From Desulfopila_A sp964446655 (lineage in GTDB: Bacteria; Desulfobacterota; Desulfobulbia; Desulfobulbales; Desulfocapsaceae), in contig CAYUPL010000087.1 in assembly GCA_964446655.1 (NCBI GenBank), positions 1 to 11,592 of the forward strand: a DNA stretch of 11,592 nucleotides, written 5' to 3'. Position 1 is the stretch's first letter; each line of letters opens with the position of its first letter. A program made the translations under genes and the position numbers. Positions 1 through 6,549 of the stretch are shown one piece after another. The notes below the pieces were generated by a model. It was not told where the DNA came from and did no database searches. It saw nothing but the letters and a program-made list of their open reading frames with translations.

Positions 1-153
1 TAAATCTGTCTCCCGGACAAAAAGATCATGGCTGAGGATTATACGTAATCAGAAATAAAATTGTGTCACCATGTCCGGCTTGAATCACGTGGTTTTTTGC
101 AATTGGTGCTGCTCTGAAGGAAGCAAACAGCAACAAGGGATGTCCTCATAAAG
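1..153. other. Unidentified sequence upstream of the truncated alanine dehydrogenase gene
   Basis: No gene is supported here. None of the three plus-strand frames resembles the expected N-terminal half of alanine dehydrogenase, although the gene's conserved reading frame begins right after this stretch. In plus frame 2 an open frame enters from the window edge and stops at 56-58 (ending ...WLRIIRNQK). This short basic tail could be the C-terminus of a transposase or another truncated gene, but it is too short to identify. Bases 59-153 would then be non-coding, for example the end of an insertion element. That reading is inference; no terminal inverted repeat can be paired within the window. 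Confidence 0.3.
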
Positions 154-906
154 GACCCCGATGGTACACTGCCGCTGCTCACCCCGATGAGTGAAGTAGC
201 GGGAAGGATGGCTATCCAGCAGGCGGCCCGATATCTTGAAAAAACGCAGGGTGGCCGCGGACTCCTTCTTGGTGGAGTACCCGGAGTTGATCCGGCAACC
301 GTCGTTGTCATTGGGGGTGGGGTTGTCGGTACTCACGCGGCCCAGATGGCCTGCGGTCTCGGCGCCAGGGTCTATCTGCTCGATACGAGTTTGCCCAGGC
401 TGCGTTATCTCTCCGAAGTAATGCCCAAAAATTGTTTTCCCCTGATGTCGTCGCCGACCAAGATACGTGAGTTGGCGGAGAAGGCAGATGTTGTTGTCGG
501 TGCCGTTTTACTGCATGGCGCCAAGGCGCCACGGCTCATTACCAGAGAAATGCTTAGTGGGATGAAGCCGGGTGCGGTACTTGTCGACGTTGCCATAGAT
601 CAGGGTGGCTGCTTCGAAACATCAAAACCGACCACTCACGGCAATCCGATCTATGTAGTAGACGGCATTATTCACTATTGTGTTGCTAACATGCCCGGTG
701 CCGTTCCGCTTACCTCGACAATGGCACTAACCAACGCCACTCTGCCCTATGCCGTCTCTCTGGCCGACAAGGGCTGGCAGGAATACGCCCGCCAAAACGA
801 GGCCGTTCTCGAGGGCTTGAATATTGTTGCCGGGAAGATAACCTACCAGGGGGTTGCCGAGGCTTTTGCCCTGGAATATACCCCGGCCTCAGCTCTTCTA
901 GGCTAA
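154..906 (+). pseudogene. ald: Alanine dehydrogenase, 5'-truncated (NAD-binding and C-terminal portion only)
   Basis: Alanine dehydrogenase interconverts L-alanine and pyruvate plus ammonia using NAD. Recognisable homology starts at the codons for DPDGTLPLLTPMSEVAGR (about base 154) and runs intact to TAA at 904-906. It includes the PGV segment, the Rossmann motif GGGVVGTHAA, the DVAIDQGG motif with its catalytic aspartate, and VANMPGAVP followed by STMALTN. The family is about 370 residues; roughly 250 remain. The missing N-terminal part carries the catalytic lysine and histidine (Lys75 and His96 in the known enzymes), so the product should not be active. The frame is closed by TGA at 115-117. 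The first ATG (187) has no Shine-Dalgarno and lies inside the conserved TPMSEVAGR motif, so it is not a natural start. The remaining frame has no stops, which suggests a recent truncation or an assembly junction. Confidence 0.8.
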
Positions 907-915
907 GTCTTGCCG

Positions 916-941
916 GATATCCCGTCAACAGGCGGGATATC
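916..941 (+). terminator. Hairpin just downstream of ald
   Basis: A perfect 9-bp inverted repeat (GATATCCCG at 916-924, CGGGATATC at 933-941) with an 8-base loop starts 10 bases after the ald stop codon. No T-run follows, so it may be an RNA 3'-end stabiliser or part of a composite terminator with the next hairpin. Confidence 0.4.
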
Positions 942-963
942 TGCACAGTTTGTCGTTCAGGAG

Positions 964-996
964 TATGGAGTGCATTCCCCTTCTTTGCACTCCATA
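964..996 (+). terminator. Second hairpin downstream of ald, probable terminator
   Basis: A perfect 11-bp inverted repeat (TATGGAGTGCA at 964-974, TGCACTCCATA at 986-996) with an 11-base loop. It is followed by a pyrimidine-rich but not pure-T stretch (997-1010). Placed between ald and the LysE-type gene, it probably ends ald transcription. Confidence 0.45.
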
Positions 997-1042
997 TTGA
1001 TCCTCTTTCCTGCTGAAAAAAGGCGCCATTTTTATAGACGAC

Positions 1043-1678
1043 ATGATAGAACCATATTTCTCGCAGTTTCTGACCATCGCATTTGTTCATCTGCTGGCGG
1101 TGGCAAGTCCCGGACCGGATTTTGCCATAGTTGTACGGCAGAGCGTCACCTATGGCAGAGCAACCGCATTATGGACCAGTATGGGGGTCGGAACAGGTAT
1201 TTTTCTTCATGTGTGCTATTCCCTGATGGGGATAGGAGTGATCGTGTCGCAGTCTGTTGTCGCCTTTACTGTCATGAAATTTCTCGGTGCAGCCTACCTC
1301 GTTTTCATCGGTTGGAAGGCGCTTCGTGCCAAACCGTCATCGACGCGGATCCACTCCGGAAAAAAACACGATGTTCCGGGGATTGGAAAGGCGTTTTGGA
1401 CAGGTTTTCTCACCAATGGTCTCAATCCCAAGGCTACGCTCTTTTTTCTTTCTCTTTTTACCGTGGTAATTGCTCCCGGTACACCTCTTGTCGTGCAGGC
1501 TTTCTATGGAGTTTATATGGCTGTGGCAACGGCACTCTGGTTTGCAGGAATTTCTTTATTGTTCGGCAACGATTCGGTCCGCGCCCTTTTTTCTAAAGCA
1601 GGGCACTGGTTTGAAAGGATGATGGGCGGAGCGCTTCTCCTGTTAGGAGTAAAGCTGGTACTCAGTTCTCAGAAATGA
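1043..1678 (+). CDS. LysE/RhtB-family amino-acid exporter
   Basis: Inner-membrane exporter of the LysE/RhtB superfamily, which pumps out amino acids such as lysine, threonine, homoserine lactone or leucine. At 211 residues it has the family's usual length (about 205-215). Visible signatures are the first helix ending in the conserved SPGPDF motif (residues 22-27), a second membrane segment rich in G (TSMGVGTGIFLHVCYSLMGIG), KFLGAAYLVFIGWKAL (about 79-94), a charged loop near 96-110, then GFLTNGLNPKATLFFLSLF (about 121-139), which is characteristic of the family, and two C-terminal hydrophobic segments. The start is ATG at 1043; the Shine-Dalgarno is poor. It stands alone, about 45 bases after a hairpin. 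Sitting next to an alanine dehydrogenase remnant might hint at amino-acid balance, but the substrate cannot be read from the sequence. Confidence 0.88.
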   Translation: MIEPYFSQFLTIAFVHLLAVASPGPDFAIVVRQSVTYGRATALWTSMGVGTGIFLHVCYSLMGIGVIVSQSVVAFTVMKFLGAAYLVFIGWKALRAKPSSTRIHSGKKHDVPGIGKAFWTGFLTNGLNPKATLFFLSLFTVVIAPGTPLVVQAFYGVYMAVATALWFAGISLLFGNDSVRALFSKAGHWFERMMGGALLLLGVKLVLSSQK

Positions 1679-1720
1679 CAGCAGTGCTGTCCTTGCTCGG
1701 CAGGAATGGGGGAAAGCTGC

Positions 1721-1749
1721 TTGCAAGGCTCGGGAAACAATGCTAAATA
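1721..1749 (+). promoter_or_regulatory. Weak candidate promoter for the methyltransferase-like gene
   Basis: TTGCAA at 1721-1726 and TAAATA at 1744-1749 are separated by 17 bases, and a TG one base before the -10 box resembles an extended -10 element. Match to consensus is only moderate. A 7-bp inverted repeat (AACATCT at 1761-1767, AGATGTT at 1779-1785) lies just after it in the would-be leader. Confidence 0.25.
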
Positions 1750-1823
1750 AAGAAAAATAGAACATCTTTCTGCTGCAGAGATGTTGGTAATGCCGCATTA
1801 TCTGACTTGAAACGGAGAAGCTT

Positions 1824-2447
1824 TTGGAGAGAGAAAGAATCCTTGCATTGCTTGAAGTGTTTGCGGACTCACCTGGATATCTTCTCAAAACAGGTTGGCT
1901 CCGCTCGATGGTCGCCAGGGAAGCTGTCGATGTTGAGGGAAGGCCGGTTCCGTGGATCACCTATCCTGCTCTGGCCTTTCTCGCCGGGAGGGTTTTTGCC
2001 GAGATGACGGTCTTTGAGTACGGTACCGGTAATTCAACTTTCTGGTGGGCCGACCGTGTGGCAAAACTGGTGAGTTGTGAACATGACAAGGAATGGTATG
2101 CCTCTTTTCGAGACAGGGTGCCCTCGAACACCAGCTATCTTCTCCGGCGGGCGAAAGGTGGAAGCAGGGAGTATGCCGCGGAAATCAGCAGATATACTGA
2201 TGCGTTTGATATAATTGTCATCGACGGCCGGGACAGGGTTGCCTGCGCCGGAAACTCTATAGCAGCATTGCACTCCGATGGCGTCATCGTCTGGGACAAT
2301 AGCGATCGGAGTGAGTATCAGGAAGGGTATGATTATCTGCAGGCCAGGAAATTCAAACGCCTCGATTTTTGGGGAATGGGGGCGCTGGCCACCCGCATGT
2401 GGTGTACCTCCATTTTTTACCGGTCAGAGAACTGTCTCAATATTTGA
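1824..2447 (+). CDS. Class I SAM-dependent methyltransferase-like protein
   Basis: A 207-residue soluble protein with a Rossmann-type methyltransferase fold. Visible elements are PVPWITYPALAFL (41-53), a leader seen in many small methyltransferases; motif I EYGTGNST (65-72) for the SAM-binding loop; CEHDKEWY (85-92) with the acidic residue after strand 2; DIIVIDGRDR (129-138) after strand 4; and GVIVWDNSDR (153-162) at strand 5. These place it among the small methyltransferases often found near glycan or surface-polymer genes, but no such genes are nearby and the substrate is unknown. Start choice: TTG at 1824 has GGAG seven bases upstream (1814-1817) and no better start lies near it. It ends 17 bp before the convergent usp gene. 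Confidence 0.72.
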   Translation: MERERILALLEVFADSPGYLLKTGWLRSMVAREAVDVEGRPVPWITYPALAFLAGRVFAEMTVFEYGTGNSTFWWADRVAKLVSCEHDKEWYASFRDRVPSNTSYLLRRAKGGSREYAAEISRYTDAFDIIVIDGRDRVACAGNSIAALHSDGVIVWDNSDRSEYQEGYDYLQARKFKRLDFWGMGALATRMWCTSIFYRSENCLNI

Positions 2448-2464
2448 AGAGAACACGCCACTCT

Positions 2465-2983
2465 TTAGTCGTCTTCCGGAAGTCGGACAACTAATACCGG
2501 AACACTTGCTTTCCGCAAGACACGTTCCGTAATGCCGCCAAGTATCGCACCTGCCAGAGTTGAATGTCCTCTGCTGCCCATGACGATAAGGTCACAGTTG
2601 CGCCCCTCGGCTTGACGAAGGATCTCTTTGGCGGGTTTGCCATGTTCGATGACGATTTCGTCAGCCATTTCGGAGGTACCGCCCTCGTCGGGGGAGAGAT
2701 TCTGCACTTCACGCATCAAGTTGTGGTGCCGGATTTTACCGGTCAGAGATTCTCTGGTTTGCTGATAATGGGAAGCCTTGATCTCGGTCCATTTTTCCTT
2801 CTGCACATACCCGGAAAGATGTGTATCTAAGTTTTTCTGCTCTTCCGGCAGGACATGGAGCAGGGTGATTTTCGCCCGGTACAGAGTTGCCAAACTGACG
2901 GCATAGGCAAAGGCGTAGCGGGCATTGTCGGAAAGGTCTGTGGGAAAAAGGATGTTGTTCACTTGTATCGTCGGTATGTTCAT
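2465..2983 (-). CDS. Universal stress protein, UspA family
   Basis: A single-domain cytoplasmic Usp of 172 residues from the preferred start (typical single-domain length 140-170). The family binds ATP or acts as a stress-responsive dimer. Evidence: ILFPTDLSDNA at the N-terminus (11-21) with the conserved Asp of the nucleotide site, ITLLHVLPE (39-47), then EHGKPAKEIL (113-122), DLIVMGSRGH (131-140) and SVPVLVVRLPE at the C-terminus. The phosphate-loop motif G-x2-G-x9-G-(S/T) is present at 136-150 except that the last position is Gly (GGIT) instead of Ser/Thr. ATG at 2983 is preferred because GAGG precedes it by five bases; an upstream ATG (3013), adding ten residues, has no ribosome site. A promoter is visible upstream, so it is probably its own transcription unit. 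Confidence 0.9.
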   Translation of the reverse strand: MNIPTIQVNNILFPTDLSDNARYAFAYAVSLATLYRAKITLLHVLPEEQKNLDTHLSGYVQKEKWTEIKASHYQQTRESLTGKIRHHNLMREVQNLSPDEGGTSEMADEIVIEHGKPAKEILRQAEGRNCDLIVMGSRGHSTLAGAILGGITERVLRKASVPVLVVRLPEDD

Positions 2984-3062
2984 TCTTGCCTCGTAGGGGT
3001 TGAAAAAAACCATTCTGGTTGCTTGGTGTTTACTATACTGCCTGAAATGGACGTATGCAGTA

Positions 3063-3091
3063 ATATTATCATGCTGTTTTTATTCGGACAA
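3063..3091 (-). promoter_or_regulatory. Sigma70-type promoter for the usp gene
   Basis: On the minus strand, TTGTCC (3086-3091) and TAATAT (3063-3068) are separated by exactly 17 bases, a good match to the -35/-10 consensus. Transcription would start near 3055 and give a leader of about 70 bases before the usp ATG. Confidence 0.5.
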
Positions 3092-3127
3092 GACGTTTAT
3101 GTAGTCTGCGGGAGCAAATGTCGGGAT

Positions 3128-3151
3128 TGTCGGCAACAATTGATGCCGGCA
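3128..3151 (-). terminator. Weak hairpin after the MFS gene
   Basis: TGTCGGCA (3128-3135) and TGCCGGCA (3144-3151) form an 8-bp stem with one mismatch and an 8-base loop, 12 bases past the MFS stop codon. There is no T-run, so it may only slow transcription or protect the RNA 3' end. Confidence 0.25.
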
Positions 3152-3163
3152 GAGGTGACGGAA

Positions 3164-4480
3164 CTATTCTTCTAGCTGTCGGCAACCGGTTTCTTTAGTA
3201 AAGAGCAGCAGCACCAGCGAAAGGAGAAGCCATATGAGCATCAACCCGAAACCACTGCGATACGCCGTTGCATCATAGACTCGAACAGACATCGAGACAT
3301 CGCCGCTCCAGAGACGGTCCAAAACCCAGCCGACGGCGGGTTGAAGTATCATCGGACCGAGCATGACCCCCATGTTAATCACTCCTGAGACTGTGCCTGC
3401 CAGACGGATCGGCACGGATTCCTTGGCAAAGGCGAAGCTGATGATCATAACCCCTGAAGAAAATCCCGTGACAAGCAGAACAGGAATAAGGTGGATGAGC
3501 GCAATACGCTGCATAAAGATGATGATAATCCAACCGAGCAAGGAAATTCCACAACCGATAATATAGATGTTTTTGCGTTTCTTCACCCTGTCGGAAAGCC
3601 AGCCGAAAAAAGGACCGCCAATGGCCCAGGCAACCAGTAATGCAGAGGTGAGTGAGGCAGCCTCTGCAGGTGAAATATCATGCATGGTTGTCAGATAGGG
3701 GACACCCCATAAACCGGAAAAGGTTAAAACGGTGCCAACGATACCTCCAGGGATAATAAACAATAAGAGGGTGTTGCGATAGGTAAAGACATGGCGGATA
3801 TCGGCAATAATACTTGCTTTGCCCTGCCTGTGACCTTTTTTGGGGGAAGTGCTGAAGTTGCGATAGCCTTTTGCCCGGGGATTATCTCTGACAAACAGCC
3901 AGGTGCCCAAACCGGCCAGGAGGGTTACGGCGGCAGACAACAACATGACATGGCGCCAGCCGTATAGATCAACCATGATGCGTAAAGGTGCACCGGCGGC
4001 TACGGCACCCACAATACCGCAAAACAGAGCGAGGCCGGAAATCAAAGCGAAGCGGGATGGCGCAAACCAGTTCGCCGCGATTTTCAGCAAACAGACGAAA
4101 GCTACGGCAACGGATCCGCCAATCAACAGCCTTCCGGTTGCAGCCCAGAAGATATTTGGAGCAAGTCCAAAAAGGACAGCTCCTGCAGCGGCAATCAGGC
4201 TGCCCATGGTAAGAAGTCGACGAGGTCCCCAGCGGTCCGCCAGAATTCCAGTGGGTATTTGCATGGCTACATAGCTATAGAAATAGAAGGCGGAAAGATT
4301 ACCCAGGGCGGCCGCGCTGATATTGAAATCCTGCATCAGCTCTCCGGTGATAACAGCCGGAGCCACTCTGTGGAAAAACCCCAGCAGATAAAAAACCGCG
4401 CCAAAGGCCCAGACAAACAGGCCGACGGATATGGGAGGGGTGTAGGGGAATGATTGTTGAGAAGTATCGGGTGATTTCAA
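3164..4480 (-). CDS. Major facilitator superfamily (MFS) transporter
   Basis: A 438-residue inner-membrane secondary transporter with the usual 12-helix MFS pattern. The first helix covers about 18-36, followed by HRVAPAV, helix 2 at 60-75, and the MFS motif A loop GILADRWGPRR (78-88) between helices 2 and 3. A charged central loop runs about 199-228, and the degenerate motif A repeat GWLSDRVKKRKN (293-304) lies in the second half. The C-terminus is basic then acidic. It resembles the anion/sugar-phosphate-permease side of MFS, but the substrate cannot be assigned. The start is uncertain: TTG at 4480 is the first usable codon after the fapA stop (TAA at 4488-4486), lies 5 bp from it and lacks a clear Shine-Dalgarno, so translation is probably coupled to fapA. 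An ATT codon two triplets upstream is a less likely start. Confidence 0.88.
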   Translation of the reverse strand: MKSPDTSQQSFPYTPPISVGLFVWAFGAVFYLLGFFHRVAPAVITGELMQDFNISAAALGNLSAFYFYSYVAMQIPTGILADRWGPRRLLTMGSLIAAAGAVLFGLAPNIFWAATGRLLIGGSVAVAFVCLLKIAANWFAPSRFALISGLALFCGIVGAVAAGAPLRIMVDLYGWRHVMLLSAAVTLLAGLGTWLFVRDNPRAKGYRNFSTSPKKGHRQGKASIIADIRHVFTYRNTLLLFIIPGGIVGTVLTFSGLWGVPYLTTMHDISPAEAASLTSALLVAWAIGGPFFGWLSDRVKKRKNIYIIGCGISLLGWIIIIFMQRIALIHLIPVLLVTGFSSGVMIISFAFAKESVPIRLAGTVSGVINMGVMLGPMILQPAVGWVLDRLWSGDVSMSVRVYDATAYRSGFGLMLIWLLLSLVLLLFTKETGCRQLEE

Positions 4481-4485
4481 GGTAA

Positions 4486-6219
4486 TTATAGCGGGATGAC
4501 CATTATGCGTTTAAGATTTTTACTGAGCCGGTAACGTTTCTTTTCCACATCGCCTGCCAGGGTGGCGGCTCGATTGCCGAGCAGAATTTTCGTCCCGGCA
4601 TACATCTTTCCATACACTTCGATGCGGATATTTTCGATATCGACATTTTGCAGATAGAGAGGATCTTCTTCCTCAAGTTCGTCGCGCTCCTTGCCGCTTC
4701 CAACGCGAGAGTAGAGTTCGGTGCCTGGAATAAGGTTGAGTTTGAGAAGTTTCATCTTGGTTTGCAGAGCACGTTCTTCCATCTTACGAATCTTTTTCGG
4801 TCTGGCGCCTCGGCCAAGGAGTTGCAGAGTCTGAATAATCTCTTCCTGCTGTTGCTGCAACTCTTTTTGTAACTGTTTGTAGAGAAGATAGCGGCCGGGA
4901 TCAATGCCGGCGCCAAGTGTGGCGGCGGCACAGTTCTCGGCTCCGACATTGCCGACGGTAAGATTCCCACCGGCAAGAAGAATACCACCCAGGATGGATG
5001 AATTTCTGTGGCAGCGGATGTCCGAGGAGGCCTCTATGGAGCTGTAATAGCATTGTTTCCGTATGACAACTAATCCGCCGGATTTCATAACTCCTCTCTC
5101 GATAAAATGAATATCGAGATCACCGCCCGAGGTGATAATGGAGGATTGTCCCGTTATGCCCCCTTTAATGACGAGGTTTCCATTACTGTGAATGGCAGCC
5201 GACGAGACTGCGCCACCAATCTCCAGGTCTCCACCGGCCCTTACTTTAAATCCAGGTTGCACAGAGCCGCTGATAATGACGTGATGTTCAGATTCAATAT
5301 TACCGGTGTTGTAATCAACATCTCCTTTTATGGTGCTTTTGGAGGTGACTCTGATGGTGTCGTTGTTAACAACGCTCATGGCCCCGTCAGCGGTCGCTAT
5401 TACTCGGTTTTCTGCAGGAAGAAATTCTGCGTCTCCCTGAACTTTGACGGTAATGTCCTTGCCTGATTTCGATTCGATCACTTCACCAAGGACATTGTAG
5501 CCTTCTTTACCGGGAACAGCTGGGATTTTCGTTGCAATATGTTGCCCCTGTTTGACTCCCACCATGATCCTCCGGTCCCGGAAATCAATGGTGCCGTCGG
5601 GGAGGAGATGGCCCGCCAGAGGGCCGATCTCCAGTTCAAAATGGAGGGACGCGTCCTCGCCTTCTCCTGGAAATACCCCTTCAGCGAAAAGAATGTCAAC
5701 AAAATCGTCGCAGGATTCGTCGATGAGTTTCTGGGCTTTCTGCACACCATTGTCATCGATACCGGCGGTAACTCCGGCCTCTTCCAGCAATTCCGTCAGA
5801 TTTTCATCTTTGAGCGACGGGGCGTCGCTCAAGACGGGATGGAGAACAAAGGATGCCTGCATCTTGTTGTGGGAAATCTTCACAAAGGGAATAATATGGA
5901 GTGTGAGTAGATCGGGCCCTTCCTCCTGTTTCAGGAATTGTATCCGGGGATAGCCTGACAGCGCGGCGACTAAAGCGTGTATATCTTCGTTGAACTCAAC
6001 ACCCTCACCAGCCTGCAGAGGAGATCTGAGGTAGCCTTTTTTTTTCCATGAAGGGTAATCAGGAAAGTCTGCCAGGAGAGTACCCTGGCGGATAAACTGG
6101 GTCACATTGACGTGTTCTTCGGGCTGGGATCCGCTGATGGTGATATTTTTGCTGGAAAAGTGCAGTTCCGGTTCCAGGTATTGTGGTGTCGGTTGGTCGT
6201 TTGGTTTTGAAGAACGCAA
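4486..6219 (-). CDS. FapA-family (DUF342) polymerising beta-helix protein
   Basis: A 577-residue protein of the FapA/DUF342 family. The family is named for a flagellar assembly protein in some bacteria, and the domain has a right-handed beta-helix. The N-terminal part (about 40-285) matches the DUF342 N-domain, with LLPDGTIDFRDR (205-216) and the typical IPAVPGKEGYNVLGE (232-246). Gly/Ile/Val-rich repeats at about 290-435 (for example VIISGSV, LEIGGAV, LVIKGGI, GGILLAGGNLTVG) form the beta-helix rungs. A Gln/Lys-rich coiled coil spans about 445-495, and the closing strand segment IRIEVYGKMYAGTKILLGN (531-549) is a family hallmark. The start is TTG at 6219 with GGGAG seven bases upstream. No flagellar or chemotaxis gene is in the window; the only linked gene is the MFS transporter 5 bp downstream. 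The cellular role here is unknown. Confidence 0.88.
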   Translation of the reverse strand: MRSSKPNDQPTPQYLEPELHFSSKNITISGSQPEEHVNVTQFIRQGTLLADFPDYPSWKKKGYLRSPLQAGEGVEFNEDIHALVAALSGYPRIQFLKQEEGPDLLTLHIIPFVKISHNKMQASFVLHPVLSDAPSLKDENLTELLEEAGVTAGIDDNGVQKAQKLIDESCDDFVDILFAEGVFPGEGEDASLHFELEIGPLAGHLLPDGTIDFRDRRIMVGVKQGQHIATKIPAVPGKEGYNVLGEVIESKSGKDITVKVQGDAEFLPAENRVIATADGAMSVVNNDTIRVTSKSTIKGDVDYNTGNIESEHHVIISGSVQPGFKVRAGGDLEIGGAVSSAAIHSNGNLVIKGGITGQSSIITSGGDLDIHFIERGVMKSGGLVVIRKQCYYSSIEASSDIRCHRNSSILGGILLAGGNLTVGNVGAENCAAATLGAGIDPGRYLLYKQLQKELQQQQEEIIQTLQLLGRGARPKKIRKMEERALQTKMKLLKLNLIPGTELYSRVGSGKERDELEEEDPLYLQNVDIENIRIEVYGKMYAGTKILLGNRAATLAGDVEKKRYRLSKNLKRIMVIPL

Positions 6220-6549
6220 AAAGGTACTCCCTTGCCGGTCCAGCGAAACAGAATTTTTTTTAGTATCTTCTTCTTGTTTTACCTCTATAAAAAATCGTAA
6301 AACAATGAAGTGAAGACACTCTAGCTTAGCGTCGGTGGCAGTATAATATATTTTAGCGCAGATTGAGAGGCGAAAGAAGAGTTGTTGTAAATTTGAGCAA
6401 ACAGGAACTCCAGTGTCCGAAAAGAAGAGCTGGATTCACCCTTGACTTTGATGTCCTGATAGAATACCCCAGAAGTATATAGCACACAACGGATGTGTTC
6501 GAATACGTTTCAAGTAGCAACATATACCGACACCTTCAGGGAGTGAAAA
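6220..6549. other. Divergent intergenic region between fapA and the binding-protein gene
   Basis: 330 bases without a convincing gene; an open frame on the minus strand (6942-6436) only shadows the binding-protein gene. It holds the inverted repeat described separately, a perfect TATAAT (6342-6347, plus strand) with no good -35 partner, and a TTGACT (6443-6448, plus strand) whose 17-base-spaced -10 position reads TACCCC. Promoters for both flanking genes must lie here, but only weak boxes are visible, so an alternative sigma factor or an activator is possible. Confidence 0.5.
6274..6305. promoter_or_regulatory. Operator-like inverted repeat upstream of fapA
   Basis: TTGTTTTAC (6274-6282) and GTAAAACAA (6297-6305) form a perfect 9-bp inverted repeat with a 14-base A/T-rich spacer. 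Half-site centres are 23 bases apart, about two helical turns, as expected for a dimeric repressor or activator bound to one DNA face. It lies about 55-86 bases upstream of the fapA start, within plausible promoter distance. The regulator is unknown. Confidence 0.4.

Noticed and set aside
997..1038. Possible promoter (TTGATC / TATAGA) directly upstream of the LysE-family gene
   Set aside because: The spacing is about 30 bases, too long for a sigma70 promoter, and the -10 box would leave almost no leader before the ATG.
910..1596. 228-codon open frame overlapping the LysE-family gene in another plus-strand frame
   Set aside because: Its translation has no recognisable domain and is rich in Cys, Arg and Ser, while the overlapping 1043-1678 frame matches the LysE family from end to end.
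6443..6471. Possible sigma70 promoter (TTGACT) for the binding-protein gene
   Set aside because: At 16-18 base spacing the -10 position reads TACCCC or similar; better -10-like boxes (TAGAAT, TATATA) are at unusable distances of 12 and 28 bases.
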